A stretch of DNA of 64,000 nucleotides from Novosphingobium rosa NBRC 15208. Its GTDB lineage: Bacteria > Pseudomonadota > Alphaproteobacteria > Sphingomonadales > Sphingomonadaceae. The position numbers were made by a program, and so were the translations under genes. Where the stretch lies: the NCBI RefSeq assembly GCF_001598555.1, contig NZ_BCZE01000029.1, positions 35,630 through 99,629 of the forward strand, given 5' to 3'. Under the pieces are notes generated by a model. That model ran no database searches, was not told the origin of the DNA, and saw only the letters and a list, made by a program, of their open reading frames with translations. The number at the start of each line of letters is the position of its first letter. The stretch's first letter is position 1. Below, piece by piece: positions 1-7,960 of this stretch.

Positions 1-549
1 ATCCACCCCGGCCGCGACCAGCTGACGCACCTGCGCGGCGGTCGTCTCGGGCGACATGCCGACGCTGGGCTTGATGATCGTGCCGATCATCGGCCTGCCC
101 TGCACGCCCGCCAGCCGCCGCGTGCCGGTGACGCCGAATTGCGGCCCCTGATAGCGGCTGAGAAATTCGGGCGGCAGCGTCAGGTCGAGCAGTTTGAGAC
201 CGGAAAAAGCCTTCAGTTCGGAGAGATTGCCCGCCACCGTCGCCAGCAGATTGGGCAGCGAGGGGCCGATGTTCTCCAGCGGCCAGGACAGATCGACGCG
301 GGCCGTCCGGCGGCGCCCGTCAACGCCCCCTTTGGGCAGGCCGGAGCCCGGCAGGGAGGGTTGCGGCGCATCCTCAAGCCCGGTGATCGCCTCGACCCGC
401 GCGGCGTGGCGTTCGCGCAGATCATCGGTTTCGTCGGGGGTGCGCACGAAGGTGCCGGTGGATTGCTCACCCGCCATGGTGGCGGCGGCATCCTCAAGGG
501 GGAAGGCCGTTTCGATCCAGTAGCTTGCGTGGAAGCGCGGGCCTGTCAT
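1..549 (-). CDS. RuBisCO-like protein (form IV large-chain homologue), N-terminal part
   Basis: The reading frame starts at an ATG at 549 (purine-rich GAGAGAGG upstream) and runs off the left edge, giving the first 183 residues. The N-terminal domain has the RuBisCO signature AGEQSTGTF near residues 27-35. The start of the barrel domain has FGVTGTRR and then GTIIKPSVG, the equivalent of the catalytic TxKPK strand. Family knowledge: RuBisCO-like proteins act as enolases, isomerases or decarboxylases in methionine salvage and in apionate/tetronate sugar-acid catabolism. Beside plant-polysaccharide genes a sugar-acid role is attractive, but this is inference because the C-terminal active site lies outside the window. 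It is divergent from the GH42 gene. Confidence 0.85.
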   Translation of the reverse strand, partial: MTGPRFHASYWIETAFPLEDAAATMAGEQSTGTFVRTPDETDDLRERHAARVEAITGLEDAPQPSLPGSGLPKGGVDGRRRTARVDLSWPLENIGPSLPNLLATVAGNLSELKAFSGLKLLDLTLPPEFLSRYQGPQFGVTGTRRLAGVQGRPMIGTIIKPSVGMSPETTAAQVRQLVAAGVD

Positions 550-699
550 CACCTAACCTCTCTCGATTGCAGCGCGGTGGATCGATCGTGCTTTTTCCGC
601 CGCTCATGTTTATATACACATCACACTTTAATATACGCACACATTAATGCAAGCTGCTGGGGCAGTGCCGACATAAGGCAAGACACGGAGAGGAGAGAT
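550..699. promoter_or_regulatory. Divergent promoter region between the RuBisCO-like gene and GH42
   Basis: This 150-base gap separates two divergently transcribed genes and contains a clearly AT-rich block at about 605-650 (TTTATATACACA, CTTTAATATACG) in an otherwise GC-rich window. It very likely carries both promoters. I cannot assign -35/-10 boxes with confidence, and I do not see the TTTGCA palindrome present at the other polysaccharide-locus promoters. Confidence 0.5.
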
Positions 700-2769
700 A
701 TGCGAGTTCGGCATGGGGCGCTTTGCGCGGCGGCGATCATCAGTCTGACGGGCAGCCTTCCGCCCACCGCCAGCGTGGCTGCAGCACGGGCGACCGGCTT
801 CTCAAACCAACCCGGCATGGCGGTCGGCGTCGCCTGGTATCCGGAGCAATGGCCCGAGGCACGCTGGGAGATCGATCTGGCAAAAATGCATGATTCCGGA
901 TTCAACGTGGTGCGCATCGCGGAATTCGCCTGGAGCCGGATGGAGCCCGAAGAGGGGCGTTATGATTTCAGCTGGCTGGATCGCGCCATTGCGGCGGCGG
1001 CCCGCCACGGCATGATGGTGGTGCTGGGCACGCCCACGGCAGCCCCGCCCGCCTGGCTGACCGCCCGCTATCCCGATGTGCTGCGCGTCGATGAGAACGG
1101 GCAGCGCGCGCAGCATGGCGCGCGCCGCCACTTCTCCTTCGCCAGCCCCCGCTATCGTCTTTTCGCCCGAAAGATCGCGACGGAGATGGCCCGCCGCTAC
1201 GGCAAGGACCCGCGCGTGGTGGGCTGGCAGATCGACAATGAGATCGGCCCGGCCTCCTTCGATCCCGAGGCGCAGGCCCTGTGGCATCGGTTCCTGCAGC
1301 AGCGCTATGGCGCCATCGAAACGCTCAACCGGCGCTGGGCCACGCAATACTGGAGCCAGTCCTACAACAGCTTCGATCAGGTGCCGCTGCGGCAGACCGG
1401 GCAGCACAACCCCGGCCTGCTGCTCGACTTCCGCCATTTCACCACGTCGGTCTGGACCGATTACATCATGAATCAGGCCGAAGCGATCCGCACCCTGGCC
1501 GACAAGCGCCAGTTCATCACCACCAACACCATGTTCTGGAATGCGGGCTTCGACCATTTCGCGCTGCACCGTGGCCTGGATATGGCCGCATGGGACGATT
1601 ATATCCGCAGCGACCATGTCGACTGGGCCGACAATGGCGCCAACCACGATCTCGTCCGTGGCTACAAGCAGCGCAATTTCTGGGTGATGGAAACCGAGCC
1701 CGGCCGGCTCGACTGGCTGCCGGTCAACAGCGCGCTGCGCCCCGGGCAAGTGCGCGAGATGGCGTGGCAGGCGATTGGCCATGGCGCGGATGCCCTGCTC
1801 TACTGGCAGTGGCGCCCGGCCATGAACGGGCAGGAGACCTATCACGGCGCGCTGCTGGGTCAGGATGGCGAGCCCAATCCGGTGCTGCAGGAGGTTGCCC
1901 AAACCGCGCGGGAGATCGCGCGCGCCGCTCCCCAGCTTGCCGATACCGATCCGGTGGCGAAGGTGGCGATGCTCTATTCCTTCGACAGCCGCTGGGCGCT
2001 GGACCTGCAGCGCCACCACCGCGATTTCGATCCGATCCGGGAGTTCGTCGATGTTTATCGCCCGCTGCGCGCAGAAGCGCAGGGGGTGGCGGTTGTGGCT
2101 CCCGACGCCGATCTGGCGCGCTTCCCGCTGGTGGTCGCGCCATCGCTGAACGTGATCGATGCGGTGACCGCGAAAAGGCTGGCGAGCTATGTGCGCGATG
2201 GCGGGCATCTGGTGCTCGGGCCACGCTCCGGGCAGAAGGATGACGCCAATGCGCTGTGGCCGGAGCGCCAGCCGGGGCCGCTGGCCGAGCTGCTCGGCGC
2301 GCATGTCGAGCAATATTACGCGCTCGACAAGGATGTGACGCTGAGCGGGGATTTGGGCGAGGCGGGCGCGTCGATCTGGGCGGAAACGCTCGTTCCGGAC
2401 GCCAGCGATGTGCGCGTGCTGGCCCGTTTCCACGATGCCGGAGGGTGGCTGGATGGCAAGCCCGCCATTGTGAGCCGTTCGGTGGGGCGCGGCAGCATCA
2501 CCTATGTCGGCAGCTGGCTGAAGCCCGACGCCATGGCGGCGCTCACCGGAATGCTGCTGCGCGAGGCGAAGATCGGCCCGGTCATCCTCGGCCTGGCCGC
2601 TGACATCGAGGTTGCCGAGCGCAGCGGCTCGGGGCGGCGCGTGCTGATCCTGATCAACCACGGCGCCACCGCGCATGACATCGCGCTGCCTGCCGGGGCC
2701 CGGCCAATCGCGGGCGATCTGGCCGGTGCGACGCTTCCGGCGCATGGCGTGGCGGTGGTGGGGCTTTAG
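700..2769 (+). CDS. Exported GH42 beta-galactosidase
   Basis: Glycoside hydrolase family 42, expected to release terminal beta-galactose from galactans or arabinogalactan oligosaccharides. The ATG at 700 follows GGAGAGGAGAGAT and opens a Sec-type signal peptide (basic start, hydrophobic stretch ending near AVAAA-like residues), so the enzyme is probably periplasmic. The mature protein begins with the family hallmark VAWYPEQWPE. The acid/base glutamate is E181 in QIDNEIGP and the nucleophile is E331 in VMETEPGR. The length of 689 residues is normal for GH42 with its trimerisation and C-terminal beta domains. A longer in-frame reading exists upstream but lacks a credible start. It converges with the GH43-like gene, with only 22 bases between stops. 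Confidence 0.9.
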   Translation: MRVRHGALCAAAIISLTGSLPPTASVAAARATGFSNQPGMAVGVAWYPEQWPEARWEIDLAKMHDSGFNVVRIAEFAWSRMEPEEGRYDFSWLDRAIAAAARHGMMVVLGTPTAAPPAWLTARYPDVLRVDENGQRAQHGARRHFSFASPRYRLFARKIATEMARRYGKDPRVVGWQIDNEIGPASFDPEAQALWHRFLQQRYGAIETLNRRWATQYWSQSYNSFDQVPLRQTGQHNPGLLLDFRHFTTSVWTDYIMNQAEAIRTLADKRQFITTNTMFWNAGFDHFALHRGLDMAAWDDYIRSDHVDWADNGANHDLVRGYKQRNFWVMETEPGRLDWLPVNSALRPGQVREMAWQAIGHGADALLYWQWRPAMNGQETYHGALLGQDGEPNPVLQEVAQTAREIARAAPQLADTDPVAKVAMLYSFDSRWALDLQRHHRDFDPIREFVDVYRPLRAEAQGVAVVAPDADLARFPLVVAPSLNVIDAVTAKRLASYVRDGGHLVLGPRSGQKDDANALWPERQPGPLAELLGAHVEQYYALDKDVTLSGDLGEAGASIWAETLVPDASDVRVLARFHDAGGWLDGKPAIVSRSVGRGSITYVGSWLKPDAMAALTGMLLREAKIGPVILGLAADIEVAERSGSGRRVLILINHGATAHDIALPAGARPIAGDLAGATLPAHGVAVVGL

Positions 2770-2791
2770 AGCTGCGCCACCGCCGCCGCGG

Positions 2792-3907
2792 TCACCAAGG
2801 CCGGGACCGCGCGACCGAGATGCCGCGCACCTCATGTGGCCACGCTCCACCGACCGCGCAGTAGAAATGATAAAGATCGCCCTGATGCGCGATCAGCGAA
2901 GGTTTGTGCGCATAAGGATGATCGACCGCGCCCGGCGCGCCGGGATCGACGAGAATCTCGGGCACCTTGCGGAAGGTGAAAGGATCGTCACCCAGCGCCA
3001 GCAACTCGCGCGCCTTGCCGTCCGAGGACAGGCCGAAATAGAACATCGCCCATCTGTCGCCCACCTGAAACACCGCAGGGTCGCTGGCGAAGCGGTCGTC
3101 CCATGCTCCTGCCGGGCCATTGCGCAGCAGCGGGTTCGCGGGGTGCCGCGTCCAGGTCTTGAGATCGCGCGAGGTGGCCAGACCGGTCTGTTCGTGCCAG
3201 CGCTTCTCGCTCGTCTTGGCGTTGTAGAACAGCAGATATTCGTCGCCATGGCGGATGAGGTTCGGCTTGTAGAGGCCCCCGCGCTCCCATTCGGCGCCAT
3301 CCTCCGGGCGCAGGATCGGCGCGGTCCGCTCCCAGTGGATCAGGTCGTCGCTCCAGGCGAGGCCGATCACCGCCGCCCCTTCCTCATAGCCCGCGCTGGG
3401 ATAGGCATGCCATGCCGCCAGATAGCGGCCATGCACTCTGGTCAGCCGCCCGGCCGACCACAGGCCGTTCTCACGCAGGATCGAGGCCGAGGAGATGTTG
3501 TAGCGGGTCACCGGGTCATGGGGATCGCGCGCCATGGCCAGCCCCTTGCGCTCCCAGTTGACCAGATCGTCGGAGACGGCAAGGCCGGTCTGATAGCCGG
3601 TGCCGTCGAAGCCCGTATAGAACATGTGAAAGCGGCCATCGGCGCTGAACACGAAGGGGCAATCGACGCTTTTCCAATCGAACGCCCCCGCGTTGCCAGA
3701 TCCCTTGAGCACAAGGCGCCCCAGCTTGTGCGGCGTGCGGCAGGCGGCCACGGGGTCGCGCATCGCCGGAACTTTGGCGGACAGCGCCGTTGAGCCTGCC
3801 AGCGCCGCGCCGCCGATCAGCAGCTGCCGGCGTGTTGCCCCCAAGGCATATGCATCGCCTGCCAAGGCGCCGTGATCCTGCGCCGAATCCTGATACGCGT
3901 CACCCAT
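2792..3907 (-). CDS. Tat-exported GH43-like five-bladed beta-propeller glycosidase
   Basis: The ATG at 3907 is preceded by GGTGAGGATCGA, a good ribosome site. A longer reading from 3940 would run through the operator-like palindromes, so it is rejected. The 371-residue product has a twin-arginine signal (TRRQLLIGGAALAGS, residues 25-39), then repeated propeller-blade motifs such as FHMFYTGFDG, LLFYNAKT, WAMFYFGLSS and LYHFYCAVGG. This pattern fits the GH43/GH32/GH130-type propeller glycosidases. With GH42 and GH127 neighbours, an arabinose-side-chain activity is likely but the exact family and catalytic acids are not certain from sequence alone. Confidence 0.7.
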   Translation of the reverse strand: MGDAYQDSAQDHGALAGDAYALGATRRQLLIGGAALAGSTALSAKVPAMRDPVAACRTPHKLGRLVLKGSGNAGAFDWKSVDCPFVFSADGRFHMFYTGFDGTGYQTGLAVSDDLVNWERKGLAMARDPHDPVTRYNISSASILRENGLWSAGRLTRVHGRYLAAWHAYPSAGYEEGAAVIGLAWSDDLIHWERTAPILRPEDGAEWERGGLYKPNLIRHGDEYLLFYNAKTSEKRWHEQTGLATSRDLKTWTRHPANPLLRNGPAGAWDDRFASDPAVFQVGDRWAMFYFGLSSDGKARELLALGDDPFTFRKVPEILVDPGAPGAVDHPYAHKPSLIAHQGDLYHFYCAVGGAWPHEVRGISVARSRPW

Positions 3908-3924
3908 TCGATCCTCACCCTTTG

Positions 3925-3955
3925 TTTGTCTGCAAATCATATGCTCATTTGCAAA
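3925..3955. promoter_or_regulatory. Putative operator pair (TTTG-N4-CAAA and TTTGCAAA)
   Basis: Two inverted repeats sit just upstream of the GH43-like start: TTTGTCTGCAAA at 3925-3936 and TTTGCAAA at 3948-3955. They resemble the perfect palindrome TTTGCATGCAAA upstream of the TonB receptor and a related repeat upstream of GH127. The adjacent IclR gene ends at 3972, making its product a reasonable candidate ligand-responsive regulator. This assignment is inference. Confidence 0.5.
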
Positions 3956-3971
3956 CAGGGCAAGGCTCTTC

Positions 3972-4826
3972 TCAGTCGGTTTGCGCGCTCAGGCCGATGG
4001 TGCGGTTGATCGCCTCGGCCACCTCGCGCAGAGGCTCGACAAGGTGAGCGACATCGGCGCTCTTGCCCGCATCGATCAGCACGGCGATGGTCAGGGCCGC
4101 GGCCACCGAATGGCCCTGCCCGCCCACCAGCACGCCCACATCCGCGCAGCCGAAGAAGCGCTCGCCCACCGAAATGGCGACGCCCTGTTCCGCGATGGTC
4201 TCAAGCCGCTCTTCCAGCGTCTTGCGCTCGGCCTTGCCAAGCCGGGCCCATTCCTCGCTTCCGGCGAGCAGTGCGGCGCGCTGCTGCTCGGGCAAAGAGG
4301 CCAGCAGCAAACGCCCCGAGGTGGTGCGAAAGGGCGAATGGACCGAACCGACCTCGGCCGAGAGGCGAAAGGGCTTGGGGCTTTCCTCCTGCGCCAGAAC
4401 CAGCACATGGTCACGGTTCAACACGCTGAGGTGGCAGCTTTCACGCACCGTATCGGAAAGCTGGCGCATATAGGGCCGCGCGGCGGTCAGCAGGGCCTCA
4501 TAGGGCGAGTGGATGCGCGAGAGTTCGAACAGCTTGAGCGTCAGCATATAGCCGCCCGTGCCGGGATCGCGGCGGACATAGTTGCGACCCTCAAGGCAGG
4601 CCAGCATGCGGAACAGCTCGCCGGGCTGGCGCCCCAGGGTGCGCGCCAGCTGAGACTGGGTGACCGGCACCGCCTCTTCCGCCAGCCGCTCTATGATATC
4701 CAGACCTTTCTCCAACGCAGGGACAGAATATTTCTGGCGGCGCTCTTCGGAGGAAAGGACTTGTTCGCTCATCAATCGTGCCTCTGTTGCTGGATCGGCA
4801 TCGCGATCCGGACTGCACGAATGCAT
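3972..4826 (-). CDS. IclR-family transcriptional regulator of the polysaccharide locus
   Basis: The product (284 residues) has an N-terminal winged helix-turn-helix (SVPALEKGLDIIERLAEE, then VTQSQLARTLGRQPGELFRML) and a C-terminal IclR effector-binding domain (SPFRTTSGRLLLA, VAISVGERFFGCADVGV). I kept the ATG at 4826 because AAAGGA lies 7 bases upstream; an internal ATG at 4772 is possible and would remove 18 residues. IclR proteins sense small carbon metabolites and bind palindromes at their target promoters. It lies between the GH43-like and TonB receptor genes on the same strand, and probably controls the TTTGCA-type sites nearby. Confidence 0.85.
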   Translation of the reverse strand: MHSCSPDRDADPATEARLMSEQVLSSEERRQKYSVPALEKGLDIIERLAEEAVPVTQSQLARTLGRQPGELFRMLACLEGRNYVRRDPGTGGYMLTLKLFELSRIHSPYEALLTAARPYMRQLSDTVRESCHLSVLNRDHVLVLAQEESPKPFRLSAEVGSVHSPFRTTSGRLLLASLPEQQRAALLAGSEEWARLGKAERKTLEERLETIAEQGVAISVGERFFGCADVGVLVGGQGHSVAAALTIAVLIDAGKSADVAHLVEPLREVAEAINRTIGLSAQTD

Positions 4827-4897
4827 CTAACGATCCTTTGGCCCCCCGTCACGCGCCTTGGCGGAAACAGGCGACCGGATGTGCAGGCTGTCGCCCC

Positions 4898-4933
4898 AAA
4901 CAAAAAAGAGCCCGCGCGCATCGCACGCGGGCC
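4898..4933 (-). terminator. Rho-independent terminator after the TonB receptor gene
   Basis: A GCCCGCG / CGCGGGC stem (4910-4916 with 4926-4932, 9-base loop) is followed, reading leftward, by a run of Ts (complement of AAAAAA at 4902-4907). It lies 17 bases after the receptor stop codon. Confidence 0.8.
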
Positions 4934-4949
4934 CAGGGAGGGTTCGGTG

Positions 4950-7661
4950 TTACAGCTTCCAGCGGATGCCGATCATATATTGCGTGTCATCAATGGTATA
5001 CTGGCCGGGGCGGGTCGGCGTTTGGTAATATTGCTGGATCTGGGTGCGCAGCAGATTCTGCGCATCGAGGCTGACCGTGAGGTTCTTGGTCACATCGAAG
5101 TTGATCGAGGCGTCGAGCCAGCCATAGCCCTTGGTCATCACCGGGAAGATGTAGGACTGGGTGGTGCCGCCGGTGGGCGTGAAGGCGCCCGCCAGAATGC
5201 TCGACAGGAAGCTGGAGCGATAGTTGTAGGCGATTCTCGCGGAGATCGGCCCCTTCTCATAGATGCCCGCGAGGTTGTAGCTGTGCCTGGAGAGCTGGGG
5301 CAGCGCCGCCGTGAAACCGACCAGCGAGGTCGGCGCCGAGCTTTCGGCATAGGTGTAATTGGCCTGCAGGCCCAGACCGGAGAACGCGCCGGGCAGGAAA
5401 TCGAAGAACTGCTGATAGCCGACTTCCACGCCCTTCACGCTGCCCGTTCCCGCATTCTCGGGGCGCGACAAGGTGTAGCCGTCAAGCCCGCCGATCGAGA
5501 CGTTCGGCGTCGAACGGGTGAAGATGAAGCCCTTCACGCGCTTGTAAAAGGTGGCGGCATAGAGCGAGCTGGACTTGCCGAAATACCATTCCAGCGAGGC
5601 ATCGGCATTGGTCGAAAGGATCGGCGAGAGCGCCGGATTGCCCTGGCTGGCGGCCAGCTGCCCGGGCACCACGGTGAGCGCGGGCGAGAGCTGGCTGAAG
5701 TCCGGGCGGGTCAGCGTGCGCGATCCGGCAAGGCGCAGCTGGAGATGCTCGGCCAGATGGAAGCGCACATTCGCGCTGGGCAACCAGTTGTCATAGGAGC
5801 TTGAGGTGGAGGTCGGATCGACGACATTGGGCACCACCGGGGTCAGCACGCCTGCCGCATTGGTGGTGGTGCGCAGCTGGTTGCCGGTGATCGACAGCTG
5901 GGTCTTGACGTAACGCACGCCGACATTGCCATCGACCGGCACGCCGGCATCGAAACCGAACTTCGCCAGCAGATAGCCGGCATAGGTCTTTTCCGCGCCA
6001 TTGAAGGCGGCAAGCTGGCTGTTGACCGAGGTCGAGGAAGGCGCCAGCGCGCCGGTCAGGCCCAGCTGGCTGAGCACGCCCGAGAAGTCGTTCCGCAGGA
6101 TGCCGGGGTTGGCGTAAGGGTAATTGCGCTGGAAATCGACCGCGCTGGCGCCGCGCGTGTAGAAGTTGTTATAGGCGTTCTGCTGGAAGAGATTGCCATA
6201 AGCGGCCGGGTTCGTGCTCGTGGTGCGGCCGGTGTAGCGCAGGGGATTGACCTGAGCCACCGTGCGCTGCGCATAGCGGAAGCCCGCCTCGATCGATTTG
6301 AGCGGACCGTCGAACGCATAGGCGGCGTCCAGCCGGAAGGCTTTCTCGTCACCCTTATAGTGGTTTTCGTTCCGGGTGAGCGCGCCGACCGTGTAACCGG
6401 CAAGGTTGGACAGGTCGACGCCCGGCGTGGAGGAGGACGGCGGATTGGTCCCGACGAATTGGGTGAAGGTCGGCACCGTGCGCGTCAGGTCGAGTTCGGT
6501 GTAATAGAGATCGCTGGTCGATGTGGTGTAGGTGGCGTCACCCGTCAGCGTGAGGCGATCGTGGGTCCACTTCACATTGGCCGAGATCGACTTGTTCTCA
6601 TCCTGCGTGTCACGCGCCGTACCGCCAGCGGTGAAGGGCACGTTGCTGTAACTGGCCTGCTGCAGGTTGTTCGTGCCGGCAAACAGCGTCGCGCTGCCCG
6701 CGACAGGCGTGGCGCCCGCCGTGGTCACCAGCGCATTGTACTGGTTCTGCGTGGTGGTGAAGCGCTGATACTGGCCTTCGACCAGCACCTCCAGCTCGGT
6801 GGAAGGATGCCACTGGAAGGCGGCGTTGGCGCCGATCCGCTGGCGCTTGCCGGTGACCAGCACCTGATTGCTGCCGTTGGGCGCGAAGACGCTCTGCCCC
6901 GCGACGAGATCGTTGCGCGGCGTGGGGGCGCCGGTGCTGTCGATGTCCTGCCGGTACTGGCGCTCCTGATAGGAGAAGCTGCCCAGCAGGCCCATCTCGC
7001 CGATGGAGGTATCCCAGCGGTCGGAGACGAGGACCGAGGCGCTGGGCGCGCCCTTCTTGATGAGATCGGCATAATTGTAGCGGGCGGTGCCGCTGGCGGT
7101 GAAGCCCTTGAAGTCGAGCGGCCGGCGCGTGCGCAGATCGACCGTGCCGCCAAGGCCGCCCTCGATGAGATCCGCCGTCACCGACTTGTAGACATCGATG
7201 CGCGAGATCAGCTCGGCGGGGAAGTCCTGAAGGTTGAAGGTGCGGCCGCCCCCGGCGGTGAAGGTCTCGCGGCCGTTCAGCGTGGTTTCGACCTGCGGCA
7301 GACCGCGAATGGCGATGGCCCCGCCCTCGCCCACATCGCGCGACACCTGCACGCCGGTCACGCGCTGCAGCGCTTCGGTCGCATTGTTGTCGGGCAGCTT
7401 GCCGATGTCCTCGGCGACGATCGAGTCGACGATGGAAAACGCGTTGCGCTTGATGTTCTGTGCGCTCTGCAAACTGGCGCGCACGCCGGTCACGATGATC
7501 TGCGGCGTGTCCGCATCCGCCGGCCCCTGAGGGTTGGCGGGGGCGGGCGTTGCCGCTGACGCATCCGGGCGGGCGCCCGCTGCGTTCTGGGCCAGCGCGG
7601 GGTGCGCCAGCCCCGCCAGCGAACAGAACGCAACACCGCAGAGAAGATACTTCGCCTTCAT
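4950..7661 (-). CDS. TonB-dependent outer-membrane receptor (Xanthomonas/Caulobacter type)
   Basis: The start at 7661 is chosen because GGGAGG sits 9 bases upstream and MKAKYLLCGVAFCSLAGLAHPALAQ-type Sec signal follows; an upstream in-frame extension is not signal-like. The 903-residue product has an IIVTGVRASLQSAQ segment, then the plug domain with IVAEDIGKLPDNNATEALQRV, RDVGEGGAIAIRG and VDVYKS-like motifs, and a long C-terminal beta-barrel. This subclass typically imports oligosaccharides across the outer membrane with TonB energy. Sitting between an IclR regulator and GH127, it is most likely the uptake receptor for the glycan that this locus degrades. Confidence 0.93.
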   Translation of the reverse strand: MKAKYLLCGVAFCSLAGLAHPALAQNAAGARPDASAATPAPANPQGPADADTPQIIVTGVRASLQSAQNIKRNAFSIVDSIVAEDIGKLPDNNATEALQRVTGVQVSRDVGEGGAIAIRGLPQVETTLNGRETFTAGGGRTFNLQDFPAELISRIDVYKSVTADLIEGGLGGTVDLRTRRPLDFKGFTASGTARYNYADLIKKGAPSASVLVSDRWDTSIGEMGLLGSFSYQERQYRQDIDSTGAPTPRNDLVAGQSVFAPNGSNQVLVTGKRQRIGANAAFQWHPSTELEVLVEGQYQRFTTTQNQYNALVTTAGATPVAGSATLFAGTNNLQQASYSNVPFTAGGTARDTQDENKSISANVKWTHDRLTLTGDATYTTSTSDLYYTELDLTRTVPTFTQFVGTNPPSSSTPGVDLSNLAGYTVGALTRNENHYKGDEKAFRLDAAYAFDGPLKSIEAGFRYAQRTVAQVNPLRYTGRTTSTNPAAYGNLFQQNAYNNFYTRGASAVDFQRNYPYANPGILRNDFSGVLSQLGLTGALAPSSTSVNSQLAAFNGAEKTYAGYLLAKFGFDAGVPVDGNVGVRYVKTQLSITGNQLRTTTNAAGVLTPVVPNVVDPTSTSSSYDNWLPSANVRFHLAEHLQLRLAGSRTLTRPDFSQLSPALTVVPGQLAASQGNPALSPILSTNADASLEWYFGKSSSLYAATFYKRVKGFIFTRSTPNVSIGGLDGYTLSRPENAGTGSVKGVEVGYQQFFDFLPGAFSGLGLQANYTYAESSAPTSLVGFTAALPQLSRHSYNLAGIYEKGPISARIAYNYRSSFLSSILAGAFTPTGGTTQSYIFPVMTKGYGWLDASINFDVTKNLTVSLDAQNLLRTQIQQYYQTPTRPGQYTIDDTQYMIGIRWKL

Positions 7662-7793
7662 GTCACTCATCCTCCCGTATGCCGCCCTTGTCTTGCCCGT
7701 TGTCCATGAGCAAGCCCGCTGGGCGGTCATCCATTCATTCCCCGTCATCGATCGCGCCGGACCTTTATCGGCTCTCCTGAGCGATCTGACTCA

Positions 7794-7805
7794 TTTGCAT
7801 GCAAA
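7794..7805. promoter_or_regulatory. Perfect 12-base palindrome TTTGCATGCAAA upstream of the TonB receptor
   Basis: TTTGCATGCAAA is a perfect inverted repeat about 130 bases upstream of the receptor start, in an AT-richer 299-base gap (7662-7960) that otherwise shows no gene. Related repeats occur upstream of the GH43-like and GH127 genes, suggesting a shared operator. I see no other feature in this gap beyond the receptor promoter. Confidence 0.55.
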
Positions 7806-7960
7806 CATATCATGCGCCTATAAACAGGCAATCTCCTTTTTGCGCTGCTGCGCTTTTTTCAGGAAAGCGCTGCTTCTGTTGGGTTCTTCCGCGCGAGCAA
7901 GGACGAAAACCTCCGGCGCAATGCGACCGGCGGCCCGCGGGCTGCAAAGTGTCCGTTCTG

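Noticed and set aside
802..2850. Long minus-strand reading frame (682 codons) opposite GH42
   Set aside because: It is a GC-rich shadow of the GH42 gene with no recognisable domain and an arginine/histidine-rich composition typical of antisense frames; similar long shadows occur opposite many genes here.
7840..7862. Hairpin GCGC-TGCT-GCGC followed by TTTTTT after GH127
   Set aside because: The T-run is on the plus strand, but the adjacent genes are on the minus strand, and the stem is only 4 bp, so it terminates nothing evident.
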